DNA of 64,000 bases from Sva-07 sp963715825. GTDB taxonomy: Bacteria; Actinomycetota; Acidimicrobiia; Acidimicrobiales; Ilumatobacteraceae. The DNA lies in assembly GCA_963715825.1 (NCBI GenBank), contig CAVQSI010000013.1, forward strand, positions 81,098-145,097. Reading direction: 5' to 3'. Below are positions 53,234 through 62,745 of this stretch, piece after piece. Position 1 is the stretch's first letter. The number at the start of each line of letters is the position of its first letter. A model generated the notes under the pieces. That model searched no databases. It worked only from the letters and a program-made list of their open reading frames with translations, and had not been told where the DNA came from. A program made the translations under genes and the position numbers.

Positions 53234-54403
53234 CTACCCCGCCGCGAGCGTTCCTCGGATCCCGGCTCGGGAAGGCGCCAGGTTCTCCGGGGTGAGCCCT
53301 ACCGATGCGAGGTCAGCCGGCAACTCGCCATCGAGGATCAGCCCTGCCGCCGCTCGGGCGAGCCCTGGCGCTGTCTGGATGCCGTAGCCGCCCTGTGCCG
53401 CGAGCCAGAAGAAGCCGGGGGCGTTCGGGGCGAAACCGGCCACGGGCGTCCGGTCGGCCACGAACGTGCGCAGGCCCGCCCATGTCGTTCGGATGTGCCG
53501 CAACTCGAGGGTGGTCCATTGGCCGACGACGTCCATGGCTCGAGCGACATCGATCTCCTCGGGGCGGGCGTCGCACGGCGGCGAGAGCGTCTCGTCCGCG
53601 GGTGAGATCAGCAAACCGCCCGGTTCCGGTTTGCAGTAGGCGGCCATGCCGCCCTCCTCGGACTCGAAGGCGACGAGCGGCCACGAGCCGATGTCGCCGA
53701 CGTCGGCGGGGAGCGATGCGACGGCTGCGGTGCGTCGGAGTGGACGCAGACCGAGTGGTTCGATGCCCGCGAGCTCCGCGATCTGATCGCACCACGCTCC
53801 GGCCGCGTTGACGACCAGTGAGGTGGTGATCGTCGCCGACGGAGTGGTGACGATCCACCCGTCGCCCGAGCGCGCGATGGCAGTGACGGGAGCGTTCGAG
53901 GTGATCGCGGCCTGGGAACTGCGCATTCCCCGCACGAACGCCTGATGAATCGCCGCCACGTCGAGTTCCATGGCGTCGGGTTCGAGGAGCGCACCCCCGA
54001 CGGCTTCGGGTCGCAGTACCGGCATCAAGGCAAGTGCATCGGCTGCGTCGATGAAGGCGGTCGTGGGCGCGAGCGCTCGCAACTCGATCGCACGGGCGCG
54101 GACTCGTTCGACATGTTGGGGAGCACACACCTGCATGAGCGGGCGCGGATGCCAGAGTGGACCGTCCACCAACTCGGACGGCGGTTCCTCGAAGAACGAC
54201 CGCCCAGCGACCGTCAAGCGACGCACCGACTCGTTGCCGTAGGTTTCGAGGTACTGCGCAGCAGAGCGACCCGTTGCGTGCTGAGCGAGGGAGTCCTCGG
54301 CCTCGAGAAGCTGAACCGACAGCCCGCGCTCGCAGAGCTCGTAGCCGATGGAGACTCCGGCGATGCCACCCCCGATGACCACTGCGTCCGTCGTGTTCGA
54401 CAC
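53234..54403 (-). CDS. FAD-dependent amine/amino-acid oxidase (DAO family)
   Basis: The 389-aa protein has the dinucleotide motif VVIGGGIAGVSIGYEL, a central VVNAAGAWCDQIA, and C-terminal WLAAQGGYGIQTAPG, typical of sarcosine/D-amino-acid oxidase-type enzymes. GTG 54403 lies 7 nt after TACGTT (leaderless). The TauD-type dioxygenase follows after 65 bp, and the M81 gene diverges. The substrate is unknown. Confidence 0.9.
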   Translation of the reverse strand: MSNTTDAVVIGGGIAGVSIGYELCERGLSVQLLEAEDSLAQHATGRSAAQYLETYGNESVRRLTVAGRSFFEEPPSELVDGPLWHPRPLMQVCAPQHVERVRARAIELRALAPTTAFIDAADALALMPVLRPEAVGGALLEPDAMELDVAAIHQAFVRGMRSSQAAITSNAPVTAIARSGDGWIVTTPSATITTSLVVNAAGAWCDQIAELAGIEPLGLRPLRRTAAVASLPADVGDIGSWPLVAFESEEGGMAAYCKPEPGGLLISPADETLSPPCDARPEEIDVARAMDVVGQWTTLELRHIRTTWAGLRTFVADRTPVAGFAPNAPGFFWLAAQGGYGIQTAPGLARAAAGLILDGELPADLASVGLTPENLAPSRAGIRGTLAAG

Positions 54404-54410
54404 CCCAGTG

Positions 54411-54416
54411 AACGTA
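54411..54416 (-). promoter_or_regulatory. -10 element TACGTT for the FAD oxidase
   Basis: It ends 7 nt before GTG 54403 on the minus strand. Confidence 0.45.
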
Positions 54417-54453
54417 CTCGGCTGGTCGGCCGGTCTCAGGTCGTCGTCCGGCC

Positions 54454-54459
54454 TACGAT
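54454..54459 (+). promoter_or_regulatory. -10 element TACGAT for the M81 gene
   Basis: It ends 6 nt before ATG 54466 and faces away from the oxidase promoter 38 bp to the left. Confidence 0.5.
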
Positions 54460-54465
54460 CGGTGG

Positions 54466-55962
54466 ATGCGGATCGCGATCGGTGGCATCCTCCACGAGAC
54501 CAACACGTACGCGGTCGAGTCGTTCGGGATGACTGGTCTCGACAATTTCGACGTGCGTCATGGTGATGCGCTGCTGCGCTACGACGGGACTCGCACGTTC
54601 ACCGGTGGGATCATCGCTGCGGGGCGCGACGGTGGCCACGATCTGGTGCCGGTGGTGCATGCGTTCGCGCAGCCGTCCGGGACCATCGAGTTCGACACCT
54701 ACCGTCGGCTCGCCGACGAGCTGGTCGAGGGGATCCGCGCGGCGCTTCCCGTCGACGCGGTCGTGATCGAAACGCACGGGGCGGGCATCGTCGACGGTAT
54801 CGACGACCTCGAGGCCGATCTCGGAGCGGCGATCCGAGCGGTGATCGGCCCCGACGTTCCGCTGCTGACGACGCTCGACCTGCACGGGAGCATCAGCGAG
54901 GAGATGAACGAGGTCTACGACCTGATGCTCGGCGTCTACGACTACCCGCACGTGGACATGTACGAGCGTGGCGTCGAGGCCATCGAAGCCGCGGTACGCA
55001 TCGCCACAGGCGAGTGGAAGCCGACGACCCACGTCGAGCGTCTCCCGCTGCTGCTTCCGACCTCGACCACCGACGTGTCACCGGCAGCGGACATCCGTCG
55101 ACGGTGTCTCGAGATCGGAGCCGAACCGGGTGTCATCCGGGCTGCGTTCTTCCACGGATTTCCCTACACCGACAGCCCGCAGGCGGGCGCGTCGATCGTG
55201 GTCACCACGCTCGACGATCCCGCGTTGGCCCGCCGCCATGCCCGAGATCTCGCGAGACAGGTGTGGGATCGCCGAAACGAGTTCGTGCACGAGTCGCTGA
55301 CACCGGAGGTGGCGATTCGTCAGGCGATCTCGATCGCCGGTGAACGTGGCGGGCCGGTGGTGGTCAACGACACCGCCGACAACCCCGGCGGCGGAACGCC
55401 CGGAGACGCGACGCACGTGCTGCGGGCGCTGCTCGAATCCGGCGTCGAGCGGGCGTGTTTCGGCTTCATCTACGACCCGGAGGTGGCGCAGCAAGCCCAC
55501 GACGCGGGCCCTGGCTCGACGATCGACGTGCGGCTCGGCGGCAAACACGACGAGCTGCACGGAGCGCCACTCGAGGTCTCGGCGTACGTGAAGACGGTGT
55601 CCGACGGTCGCTTCGTCCACACCTCACCGATGCTTGCCGGTGTGCGCGCGAACTACGGCCCGATGGCCCGCCTCCAGGTCGGCACGCACCGTGAGGTCGA
55701 CGTGCTCGTCGGCTCGGCTCGGTCGCAGGTCTTCGATGCGGAGGTGTTCGCACTTCACGGGATCGACGTCACGGCCTGCGATCTGGTCGTGCTCAAGAGC
55801 AGTCAGCACTTCCGGGCCGGCTTCACCGACCTGGCGACCGACATCCTCACCGCCGACAGCCCCGGACTCACCACGCTCCGAGTCGAGAACTTCCCCCACG
55901 TGCGAGCCGACGGGCCACGCTGGCCGCTCGACCCGCACACGGTGTGGGCCCCCGAGGACTGA
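54466..55962 (+). CDS. M81-family metallopeptidase (MlrC-like)
   Basis: The 498-aa protein has the N-terminal signature GGILHETNTY, the metal-site blocks IETHGAGIVDG and TLDLHGSIS, and a C-terminal MlrC domain starting NDTADNPGGGTPGD. MlrC finishes microcystin breakdown in sphingomonads, but most M81 members act on unknown peptides or amidohydrolase-like substrates. The neighbouring oxidase and dioxygenases suggest a catabolic role. ATG 54466 is leaderless by promoter spacing. Confidence 0.92.
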   Translation: MRIAIGGILHETNTYAVESFGMTGLDNFDVRHGDALLRYDGTRTFTGGIIAAGRDGGHDLVPVVHAFAQPSGTIEFDTYRRLADELVEGIRAALPVDAVVIETHGAGIVDGIDDLEADLGAAIRAVIGPDVPLLTTLDLHGSISEEMNEVYDLMLGVYDYPHVDMYERGVEAIEAAVRIATGEWKPTTHVERLPLLLPTSTTDVSPAADIRRRCLEIGAEPGVIRAAFFHGFPYTDSPQAGASIVVTTLDDPALARRHARDLARQVWDRRNEFVHESLTPEVAIRQAISIAGERGGPVVVNDTADNPGGGTPGDATHVLRALLESGVERACFGFIYDPEVAQQAHDAGPGSTIDVRLGGKHDELHGAPLEVSAYVKTVSDGRFVHTSPMLAGVRANYGPMARLQVGTHREVDVLVGSARSQVFDAEVFALHGIDVTACDLVVLKSSQHFRAGFTDLATDILTADSPGLTTLRVENFPHVRADGPRWPLDPHTVWAPED

Positions 55963-56061
55963 CAGCGACTCGCTTCATCATGCGGCGCTACGGTGCGCCC
56001 GCCCGCGGTCCGTGCCTGTGACGAGCCGAGCTCGTCTCGTTCGGTCGGTTACGTTGTCAAC

Positions 56062-56078
56062 GGCTGCACCCTGCAGCC
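56062..56078. repeat. hairpin GGCTGCA-CCC-TGCAGCC
   Basis: A perfect 7-bp inverted repeat 31 bp before the PhyH gene; it could be an operator or a weak terminator of the M81 gene. Confidence 0.4.
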
Positions 56079-56108
56079 TCGAGGAGTTCGCATCGTGAGG
56101 AGTGGCGC

Positions 56109-57275
56109 ATGCAGGCTGGACGCAACCGAGGGCTTGCTGCCGACGACGCCGTGCCGGTGATGTCGGTGATGGACGAGTATCTGGAGGAGGGGAGACGCAA
56201 GGCCTTCGCCCTCGGGAACCGCGGACCCATTCGGTTCGATGACGCTGGCCAGGTTCATCCCGAGATTCTCGAGGCGTACTCGCGGTGTGGGTTCTACGTG
56301 TTCGAAGGCGTGCTCGGCCCTGAAGAACTGGCGGACATCGAGCGCGACATCCATCACATACTGGATCGGGTACCGGTGGCTCGCGGGAGCGACGTCGATG
56401 CTCACGGCCGTCCGGCGATCACTGCTGGTCTCGAGGCCCCGAGCGTGTACTTCGCAAAGCCGCTGTCGGACCCGAACGGTGGAACGCGCGCAGCGAACGG
56501 GCGTCATCCCGTGAAGATGCACGAGCCGACCCCAGCCGACGATGCGCCCGACGAGGTGGTGTATCTGATGCTCGGCTCGCTGCAGCACTCCGAGGCCTGC
56601 CTCCGCGTGTACGGGCATCCGGAGTTGCTGGCGGTGGCAGCGGCGGTCAACGGTGACGACTTTGCGCCGTTCAACGAGGCGCTGTTCTTCAAGGAGCCGG
56701 GGCTCGGGGCCTCGGTGGCTTGGCATCGTGACGGTGTGACGCACTGGGATCGTGATGATTGGGACGAGGGGATTCACGGCTTCAACTTCATGGCGCAGCT
56801 CTACGGGTGTACGCCCGCGAACGGGGTGTGGGTCGTGCCCGGTTCACACAAGGATCGTCACGCTGACATCGCAGCGATGGTTGCTGATGCGGGCTCCGAG
56901 CGGATTGTCGACGCCGTGCCGATCGTGTGTGCCCCGGGGGATGTGGCGATCACCAACCGTCAGGCGGTGCACGGCTCGTTTGCGAACACCAGCCCGGATT
57001 GGCGGGTGACGGTCAACTTCGGTTTCCACCGGAGGTCCTCGGTGCTCGACGTCGAGGCCGGTGGCGTCCACAACGCCAAAGCGGTGTACGACGCCGACCG
57101 CATCCGCCGTCGGGCGAGACTCATCGGTTACGGGATCGATGCGCGCCGCCGGCGCTTTCCGGCGGAGACCCCGTTCGTGTATCGGCCTCATCTCGACGAA
57201 GGGTTGCAGTACACCTGGGATGACTCGGCACGTGCCGATGTTCGGGACTACAACCTCGACGACCTCAGCATCTGA
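56109..57275 (+). CDS. phytanoyl-CoA dioxygenase (PhyH) family protein
   Basis: The 388-aa Fe(II)/2-oxoglutarate oxygenase has metal ligands HxD in AWHRDGVTHW and the distal His in AVHGSF, with Arg in WRVTVNFGFH. The first 40 residues are an extra N-terminal arm. AGGAG stands just before ATG 56109. It lies 146 bp after the M81 gene on the same strand and may be co-regulated. The substrate is unknown; PhyH proteins hydroxylate lipids, amino acids or natural products. Confidence 0.88.
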   Translation: MQAGRNRGLAADDAVPVMSVMDEYLEEGRRKAFALGNRGPIRFDDAGQVHPEILEAYSRCGFYVFEGVLGPEELADIERDIHHILDRVPVARGSDVDAHGRPAITAGLEAPSVYFAKPLSDPNGGTRAANGRHPVKMHEPTPADDAPDEVVYLMLGSLQHSEACLRVYGHPELLAVAAAVNGDDFAPFNEALFFKEPGLGASVAWHRDGVTHWDRDDWDEGIHGFNFMAQLYGCTPANGVWVVPGSHKDRHADIAAMVADAGSERIVDAVPIVCAPGDVAITNRQAVHGSFANTSPDWRVTVNFGFHRRSSVLDVEAGGVHNAKAVYDADRIRRRARLIGYGIDARRRRFPAETPFVYRPHLDEGLQYTWDDSARADVRDYNLDDLSI

Positions 57276-57287
57276 TCCACCCCGGTG

Positions 57288-58667
57288 CTAGCTGTTCTCC
57301 TCGGCGGAGCGAATGAAGATCCGGTGGTTGAATCGCAGGTAGTTCCGTTCGCCGGACGGATCTTCGAGCAATTCACCGAGGGCTCCCTTGTTCGGGCCTT
57401 CGGTGACGATCAGCCACCCTTCGGCTGTGTTGGCCACATCGGCGGGGGCGGGATCCGCTCCCGGCTTCGTCAGTTTGGACGTCTGGGCAAGCTGATACCT
57501 GCCGCCACTGGTCGTGATCTCGAAGTCTTGGAACGTGCCCGTGAAGACGCCGACGAAGGGATCGAGCACTGACGGATCGACGCCGGTCGCGACCGCGGTC
57601 TGGCGCTCGAGCGCGGTGAAGGCGCTGACCATTGCGTCGGCAACTGTCGTGTAGGCCTCGACCCCGCGGTCGCCGTTGGTCAAGACGATGACGGCGAAGT
57701 CGTGATCCGGGATCAGCTGCAGGAAGGTGCGGTAGCCGATGTAGGTTCCGCCGTGGTACGCGCTCGAGACCTCGCCGTAGTTGCGGACGAACCAGGTCAG
57801 TCCGGTGAACCCGCCCGTCGGAGCATCGACTGCGGGGGCGTGGGCAAAGGCCAGCGCTTCGTTGGACAGCAGCGTGTTGCCGGACGAGTCCTTCCCGTCC
57901 AGCTGAAAGCGGGCGTACTTCAACATGTCGTGAACCGTGGACTGGATTCCGCCGGCGGACCCGGCCGTCGGGGGGAACGGCGTGAAGATCGGCTCGAGTT
58001 CGCCGATGTCGTCGTCGGCATAGATCGGTGGATGACCCCAGGCGAAATTGTCGTCGGGAGGGGAGGTGCTGTAGTTGAAGCATGACGCATCCATGCCGAG
58101 CGGGGAGAGGATGCGCTCTTCGACGAGCGTCTCGTACGGTTTGGCGCCGACGACCGACAGCACATGGCCAGCGAAAGCGAGATTGGTGTTGTTGTACATC
58201 CAGGCCTGATCGAAGGGCACGATCTGCTCGAGGTAGCGCGCTTGGAGCATGCACTTCTCGGTGATCGATCCACCGGGCGGAACGGGATCGAAACAGTGGT
58301 CACCGCTCCAACCGGTGTGATGGTGGAACAGGTCGATGACCCGCGCTCTGGACGTCGCCTCACGATCCTTGACTCTGAACCACGGCAGGAGGTCGACGAT
58401 GCGATCGTTCAGATCCAGATCGCCCTGTTCGGACAGCTGCATGGCCAGCGTCGCGGTGAAGGTCTTCGTGATGGAGCAGATCGGAAAAGTCGTGTCGGCG
58501 GTGACGGGCTGTGGGGTGCTGGTGTTCGTGACACCGATCCCGGCGGCATAGGAGTTCGCTCCGTGGATGACGCCGACAGCGAGTCCCGGTACATGCAAGT
58601 GTGCGATGCGATCGGCGGCTTCGCCGACGACCGCATCGAAGGCCGCTTGGCCATCCTTCTCGTTCAT
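57288..58667 (-). CDS. beta-lactamase-fold serine hydrolase with C-terminal DUF3471-like domain
   Basis: The 459-aa hydrolase has SxxK in SITK (near residue 65), YNN in WMYNNTNLAF, and HGG in SSAYHGGTYIGY. After about residue 360 a lipocalin-like C-terminal domain follows (FVGVFTGTFQDFEITTSGGRY). No signal peptide is evident. It is the third protein of this fold in 15 kb. It precedes the membrane genes on the same strand by 34 bp. Confidence 0.88.
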   Translation of the reverse strand: MNEKDGQAAFDAVVGEAADRIAHLHVPGLAVGVIHGANSYAAGIGVTNTSTPQPVTADTTFPICSITKTFTATLAMQLSEQGDLDLNDRIVDLLPWFRVKDREATSRARVIDLFHHHTGWSGDHCFDPVPPGGSITEKCMLQARYLEQIVPFDQAWMYNNTNLAFAGHVLSVVGAKPYETLVEERILSPLGMDASCFNYSTSPPDDNFAWGHPPIYADDDIGELEPIFTPFPPTAGSAGGIQSTVHDMLKYARFQLDGKDSSGNTLLSNEALAFAHAPAVDAPTGGFTGLTWFVRNYGEVSSAYHGGTYIGYRTFLQLIPDHDFAVIVLTNGDRGVEAYTTVADAMVSAFTALERQTAVATGVDPSVLDPFVGVFTGTFQDFEITTSGGRYQLAQTSKLTKPGADPAPADVANTAEGWLIVTEGPNKGALGELLEDPSGERNYLRFNHRIFIRSAEENS

Positions 58668-58701
58668 TGAAACTGAGCCCTTTCTGCTCGGCGCCTGCCG
58701 C

Positions 58702-61101
58702 TCACAGGTAGTCGTGGCGGGTGAGCCAGCGCAGGCTGGCGTAGCCCCACAGTGGTGGGAGGTAGTAGCTGACGAGTCGATAGATCAGCACGGCGGACAC
58801 CGCGACGTCGCCGTCGACGCCGATTGCGGTGAGTCCTGCGGTCATGCCGGCTTCGGCGACGCCGACGCCGCCGGGGATCGGCATCAGGCCGGCGAACAGC
58901 GAGACCGTCACGTTGATGAAGATCGCCTGGCCGAGGGTGATCGATCCGCCGACGGCGAGCACACACATGGTGAACCCGGCTCCGTAGAGCACTTCGGTCC
59001 CGATCGAGCTGCCGAGCGCGGTCAGCGCGACCTTCGGGTTCTTCACCGTCTTCACGGCGTCGCCCATCTGGGAGATCGGTGTGCCGATCTTGCTCCAGGC
59101 CCACCTCCGCCACGCGGGAACGACGAACACGACGACCAGCGCGACGACGAAGATGGTGACGGCCATGCCCAGGAGCCGAAGAGCGCCGCCTCCGCCCTGC
59201 ATCGCAGAGAAGTCGATGCTCCCGGCGCCGACGAGAATCGTGATCACCACGAGGATCGCCTGGGCGATGAAGCCGGTGAGGCCGGTGATCGCGCCGGTCG
59301 TCGTCGATGTGACGGGGCTGATGCCGAACTTCTGGAAATACCGGGCGTTGGTGGCGATGCGTCCGGCCGAGGAGGGGACGGCGATGTTGATGAATCCGAT
59401 GGCGAACTGCTCGATGGTGGTGATGCCGACCGGGACGGGCTTGGGGGAGACGGCGGCGAGCGCGATCGCGTCGGTGTAGTTGGTCGCGGCGGCGAGGACG
59501 AGGCCGAGCAGGATCAGGCTCCAGCGGGCGTCGGCGAGCGTGTTGAAGATGGTGGCGAAGCCGACGTCGGCCAGCTGCGCCATGATCGTGTAGACGGCGA
59601 GGCCGACGAAGCTGATCATCAACGCGCTCTTCCAGGTGACCCTGGTGAGCTGTTCGAGCTCGGGGACCTTGGTGCCGATCGCGTCGGCGGTCTGCGAGCG
59701 AAGCTCCTTGATCTTCAGCTTCTCCTTCTTGACCCGATGTCGCAGTTGCCCGTTGAGCGATGCGGTCTGCAGCAGGGGGAGCATCGCCGTCAATTCGTCG
59801 TCGGTGTTGGCACGTCGGGCCGCGGCGATCGCTCGTTGCTCGCCGACCGTGGCGGCGGTCAGCACGAGCAACGCCGCCATGTCGCTGTGCCGTTGATCGG
59901 CGCTCGGATTGATCGCGGCGTCGGCGAACCCCATCAGGGCGGGTCGACCCGTCGAGTCGAACCAGATGTGGTCGGCGTCGAGCGATCCGTGGCTGATCCC
60001 CGCTTCGTGCAGCTTGCCGAGCGCACTCCAGATCTCGTCGAGAAGGCCATCGTCGACGGCATCATCAGCGATGCCGTCCAGCTTGTGGTCGAGGCGTTCG
60101 GAGACGAGGACGGCATCATCGCGTTCGGTCATCCCGATCGTCACGAGTGCCGGCACCGATGCGCCGCCCTGATCGGCCAGCAACATCGCCAGCGCCTCGT
60201 GTTCGATCTGCTGGCGGCGATCCGACCCGAACTGCGACCCCTGATCCTGGTACCACGCCCGTTTCCACAGCAGGGTCCACTTCCGCGAACTCCACGCATC
60301 ACGTCCCAACGCGGTGACGAACAAGGGTGCACCATCGGCCGACGTGCCGGTCAACACGAGCGATGCCAGCGGTTGTCGATCGGTGTAGTGCAGGTCCGTC
60401 ACCTGCACCCCGAGGTCCGCCAGCCCCGCCCGCATCCGGCTGGTCGACGGCAGCCCGGCCGACGTGCCGAACACGTACCGGATGACCGCAGCCGCGATCA
60501 GTCCGACGAGCACGCCACCGAGTGCGTCGCTGACCGTCGTGACACCGCCGAGCACCGACGCGACGATGGCGGCCAGGATGAACGTCCAGCCGATCTTTCG
60601 CATCGGGGCGGTGAAGTGGGGCGCCGCCGCTGATTGGATCGCCGTCGACGTCGTGATGAAGAACGCCGGGAATGTCGACCGGGTCTGATCGAGGTCGAAG
60701 AAGGCGAGCTCAGGCCAGCGGTTGTCGATGAGCTGTGTGATCAGCACGCTGCCTGCGGCCGCGAGTATCGCTGCAAGCAGCATGTCGCGGAGCAGTTCCA
60801 GCCGGTGCCGGGAGAACAGCCCGACTCCGATCAACACGCCGAACGCGTAGACGACACCCACGATGTAGGCGGCCTGGCCGAGCCACAGCAGCCAGCCCGG
60901 GAACGTGCCCACGAACGTGAGCGTGTTGTTGTCGAGCGTCGAGCCGTCGCCGGCGACGATGATGAGGAGTATCAGCAGGGAGGCCGAGAGCCCGGCCGAG
61001 ACGAGATCGGTGTGCCATCGCACACGCGGCGCATCCGACGGCGCCGAGAAGACCTGGATCCCGTGACTCTCGGCGTTGGCAGTGTGGTCTCGGTCGATCA
61101 T
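58702..61101 (-). CDS. three-part membrane protein: PAP2-like helices, kinase-like domain, LPG-synthase-type flippase
   Basis: This is a 799-aa protein. About residues 30-215 hold six or so membrane helices with a degenerate PAP2-like look. About 225-430 is a soluble kinase-like domain: HGSLDADHIWFD resembles a catalytic loop and LMGFADAA a DFG site, both altered. From about 500 on, an eight-helix lysylphosphatidylglycerol-synthase/YbhN-type transmembrane domain (GLMPIPGGVGVAEAGM) follows. Such proteins are thought to move or make lipids; a pseudokinase sensor role is inferred. Confidence 0.85.
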   Translation of the reverse strand: MIDRDHTANAESHGIQVFSAPSDAPRVRWHTDLVSAGLSASLLILLIIVAGDGSTLDNNTLTFVGTFPGWLLWLGQAAYIVGVVYAFGVLIGVGLFSRHRLELLRDMLLAAILAAAGSVLITQLIDNRWPELAFFDLDQTRSTFPAFFITTSTAIQSAAAPHFTAPMRKIGWTFILAAIVASVLGGVTTVSDALGGVLVGLIAAAVIRYVFGTSAGLPSTSRMRAGLADLGVQVTDLHYTDRQPLASLVLTGTSADGAPLFVTALGRDAWSSRKWTLLWKRAWYQDQGSQFGSDRRQQIEHEALAMLLADQGGASVPALVTIGMTERDDAVLVSERLDHKLDGIADDAVDDGLLDEIWSALGKLHEAGISHGSLDADHIWFDSTGRPALMGFADAAINPSADQRHSDMAALLVLTAATVGEQRAIAAARRANTDDELTAMLPLLQTASLNGQLRHRVKKEKLKIKELRSQTADAIGTKVPELEQLTRVTWKSALMISFVGLAVYTIMAQLADVGFATIFNTLADARWSLILLGLVLAAATNYTDAIALAAVSPKPVPVGITTIEQFAIGFINIAVPSSAGRIATNARYFQKFGISPVTSTTTGAITGLTGFIAQAILVVITILVGAGSIDFSAMQGGGGALRLLGMAVTIFVVALVVVFVVPAWRRWAWSKIGTPISQMGDAVKTVKNPKVALTALGSSIGTEVLYGAGFTMCVLAVGGSITLGQAIFINVTVSLFAGLMPIPGGVGVAEAGMTAGLTAIGVDGDVAVSAVLIYRLVSYYLPPLWGYASLRWLTRHDYL

Positions 61102-61157
61102 CTGGCGGGGTCTGTCGACGAGGCGTCACTCACCCTGGAAACCATCTCTCGGAACGG

Positions 61158-62745
61158 TCATGCGGTCCTTGTGGGGTCGGTCGGGGTCGGGAGTGGGCCG
61201 TAGATCTTGTCGATGTCCTGGTCGTCGGGCACCCGGTGCTTGCGCGACAGGGCGGCGGCGATTGCGAACGATACGACAGGGGTCAGGTAGGCGAAGAACG
61301 TGTACGGCGCCCACTCGATGGTGGCGATGCCGAGTGTTCCCGCGAACAAGGCGCCGTGGATGTTCCACGGAATGATGTGCGACATGATCGTCCCCGAGTC
61401 GGCGATCGAGGTCGACAACACGACTGGTTCGAGTCGTTCGCGTTGATATTCGGAGCGGAACATCCGGCCGGCGAGCTCGATGCTCGTGTACGGGTCGGCG
61501 GTGACGACGTTCATGCCGACCGACGTCGCCATCGTCACGCCGAGCAGCGAGAGACGGGTCTTGGTCCAGTTGATCACCGGTGTGACGACCCGGTTGAGGA
61601 TGCCGACGTAGTCGACGACCGCGCCGAACGCGGCGGCGACGAGGACGAGCCAGATGGTCGTGAGCATCGACGCGGTGCCGCCGCCGTTGAACACCCGGTC
61701 CAGGCTGTCGTCACCGCTGTTCAGCGAGAAGCCGTTGGCGATCGTGTCGATGCCGACCTCGATCACACTTCCGACGTAACTCCGACCCTCGGTCGCCAGT
61801 GACACGATCAGGTCGTGCTGGGTGAATCCGGCGAGTACGACGGCGACGATCGCCGGGATGATCAGCGACAGGTAGGCGGACAGGCCACGTACCGAGAGCA
61901 CGACGATCAACACGATGGGCAAGAACGCGAGCAACGAGACATTGAAGTACTCGCTCACGGCGTCCTGTACCTGGCTGAAATCCGCCGAGCTGGTCGACGA
62001 GGTCGCCGTCAGCCCGAGGATCAGATAGAGCACGGCCGAGATGATCGCGGCCGGAATCATCGTGCGGGTCACCGACTTCGAGTGCGTTGCGATCGTCAGA
62101 CCTCCGACGGTCGCGACAGTCAGGTTCGCCGTGTCGGAGATCCTTGCGACCTTGTTGCCGAGGACCGCCCCGGACACGACCGCACCGGCAGCGATCGCGG
62201 GATCGACGCCGAGGACCGACGCCAGCCCGACCATGGCGATGCCGAGTGCGCCGACGGTGGTCAACGAACTCCCGAGCATGAAGCTGAGCAGGCCGGCAAG
62301 GAGGAAGACGGTGACGTAGAAGTAGTCGGCGGTGAGCAGGTCGACGCCGTAGTACACGACAGCGGCGACCGACCCGCAGAGATAGAGCGAACCGATGAGC
62401 GCGCCGATCGCCAAGATGACGAACAACGTGCCGACCACCCCGTTGATCCCGCTCTTGATCGCCGTGGAGATCAGCGAGCTGCTGTGGCCGTACCGGGCGG
62501 CCACGCCGACGGCGATCAGCGTCGCCAGGGTCATGCTGACCTGGAGCGGCCCGTCGGCGACGTCGCTGCCGAACATGATCACCGCAGTGACGATCAGTGC
62601 GATCATCGATCCGACGACGAACAACGACGCGGCCATCGATGGCTGGCTCCCCACCGTCTCCGCAGGTGCCGCGTCGGTGTCGTGGGGTGTCTGGGAGGTG
62701 GCGGGAGGGTGTCTGGGAGGGTGGCGGGGTGCCCGGTTCGTTCAT
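61158..62745 (-). CDS. nhaC: NhaC-family Na+/H+ antiporter (frameshifted near the N-terminus)
   Basis: The protein of about 525 aa has 11-12 membrane helices and NhaC motifs such as GAVLGNKVARISDTANL and NVVTADPYTSIELAGRMF. ATG 62745 overlaps the TGA of the thrE-like gene (ATGA) and reads MNEPGTPPPSQTP. The antiporter frame reaches TSQTPHDTDAAPAETVGSQP only after a shift in a CACCCTCCC duplication near 62690-62720. As read, only GTG 62654 opens the main frame. Homologues exchange Na+/H+ or malate/lactate. Confidence 0.88.

Noticed and set aside
54466..55962. Microcystin degradation by an mlrC gene
   Set aside because: M81 proteins are widespread and no mlrA, mlrB or mlrD is present; the substrate cannot be inferred.
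58567..60633. Long plus-strand ORF rich in Asp, Gly, Arg and His
   Set aside because: It is the shadow of the flippase-like gene; low-complexity composition and no recognised domain.
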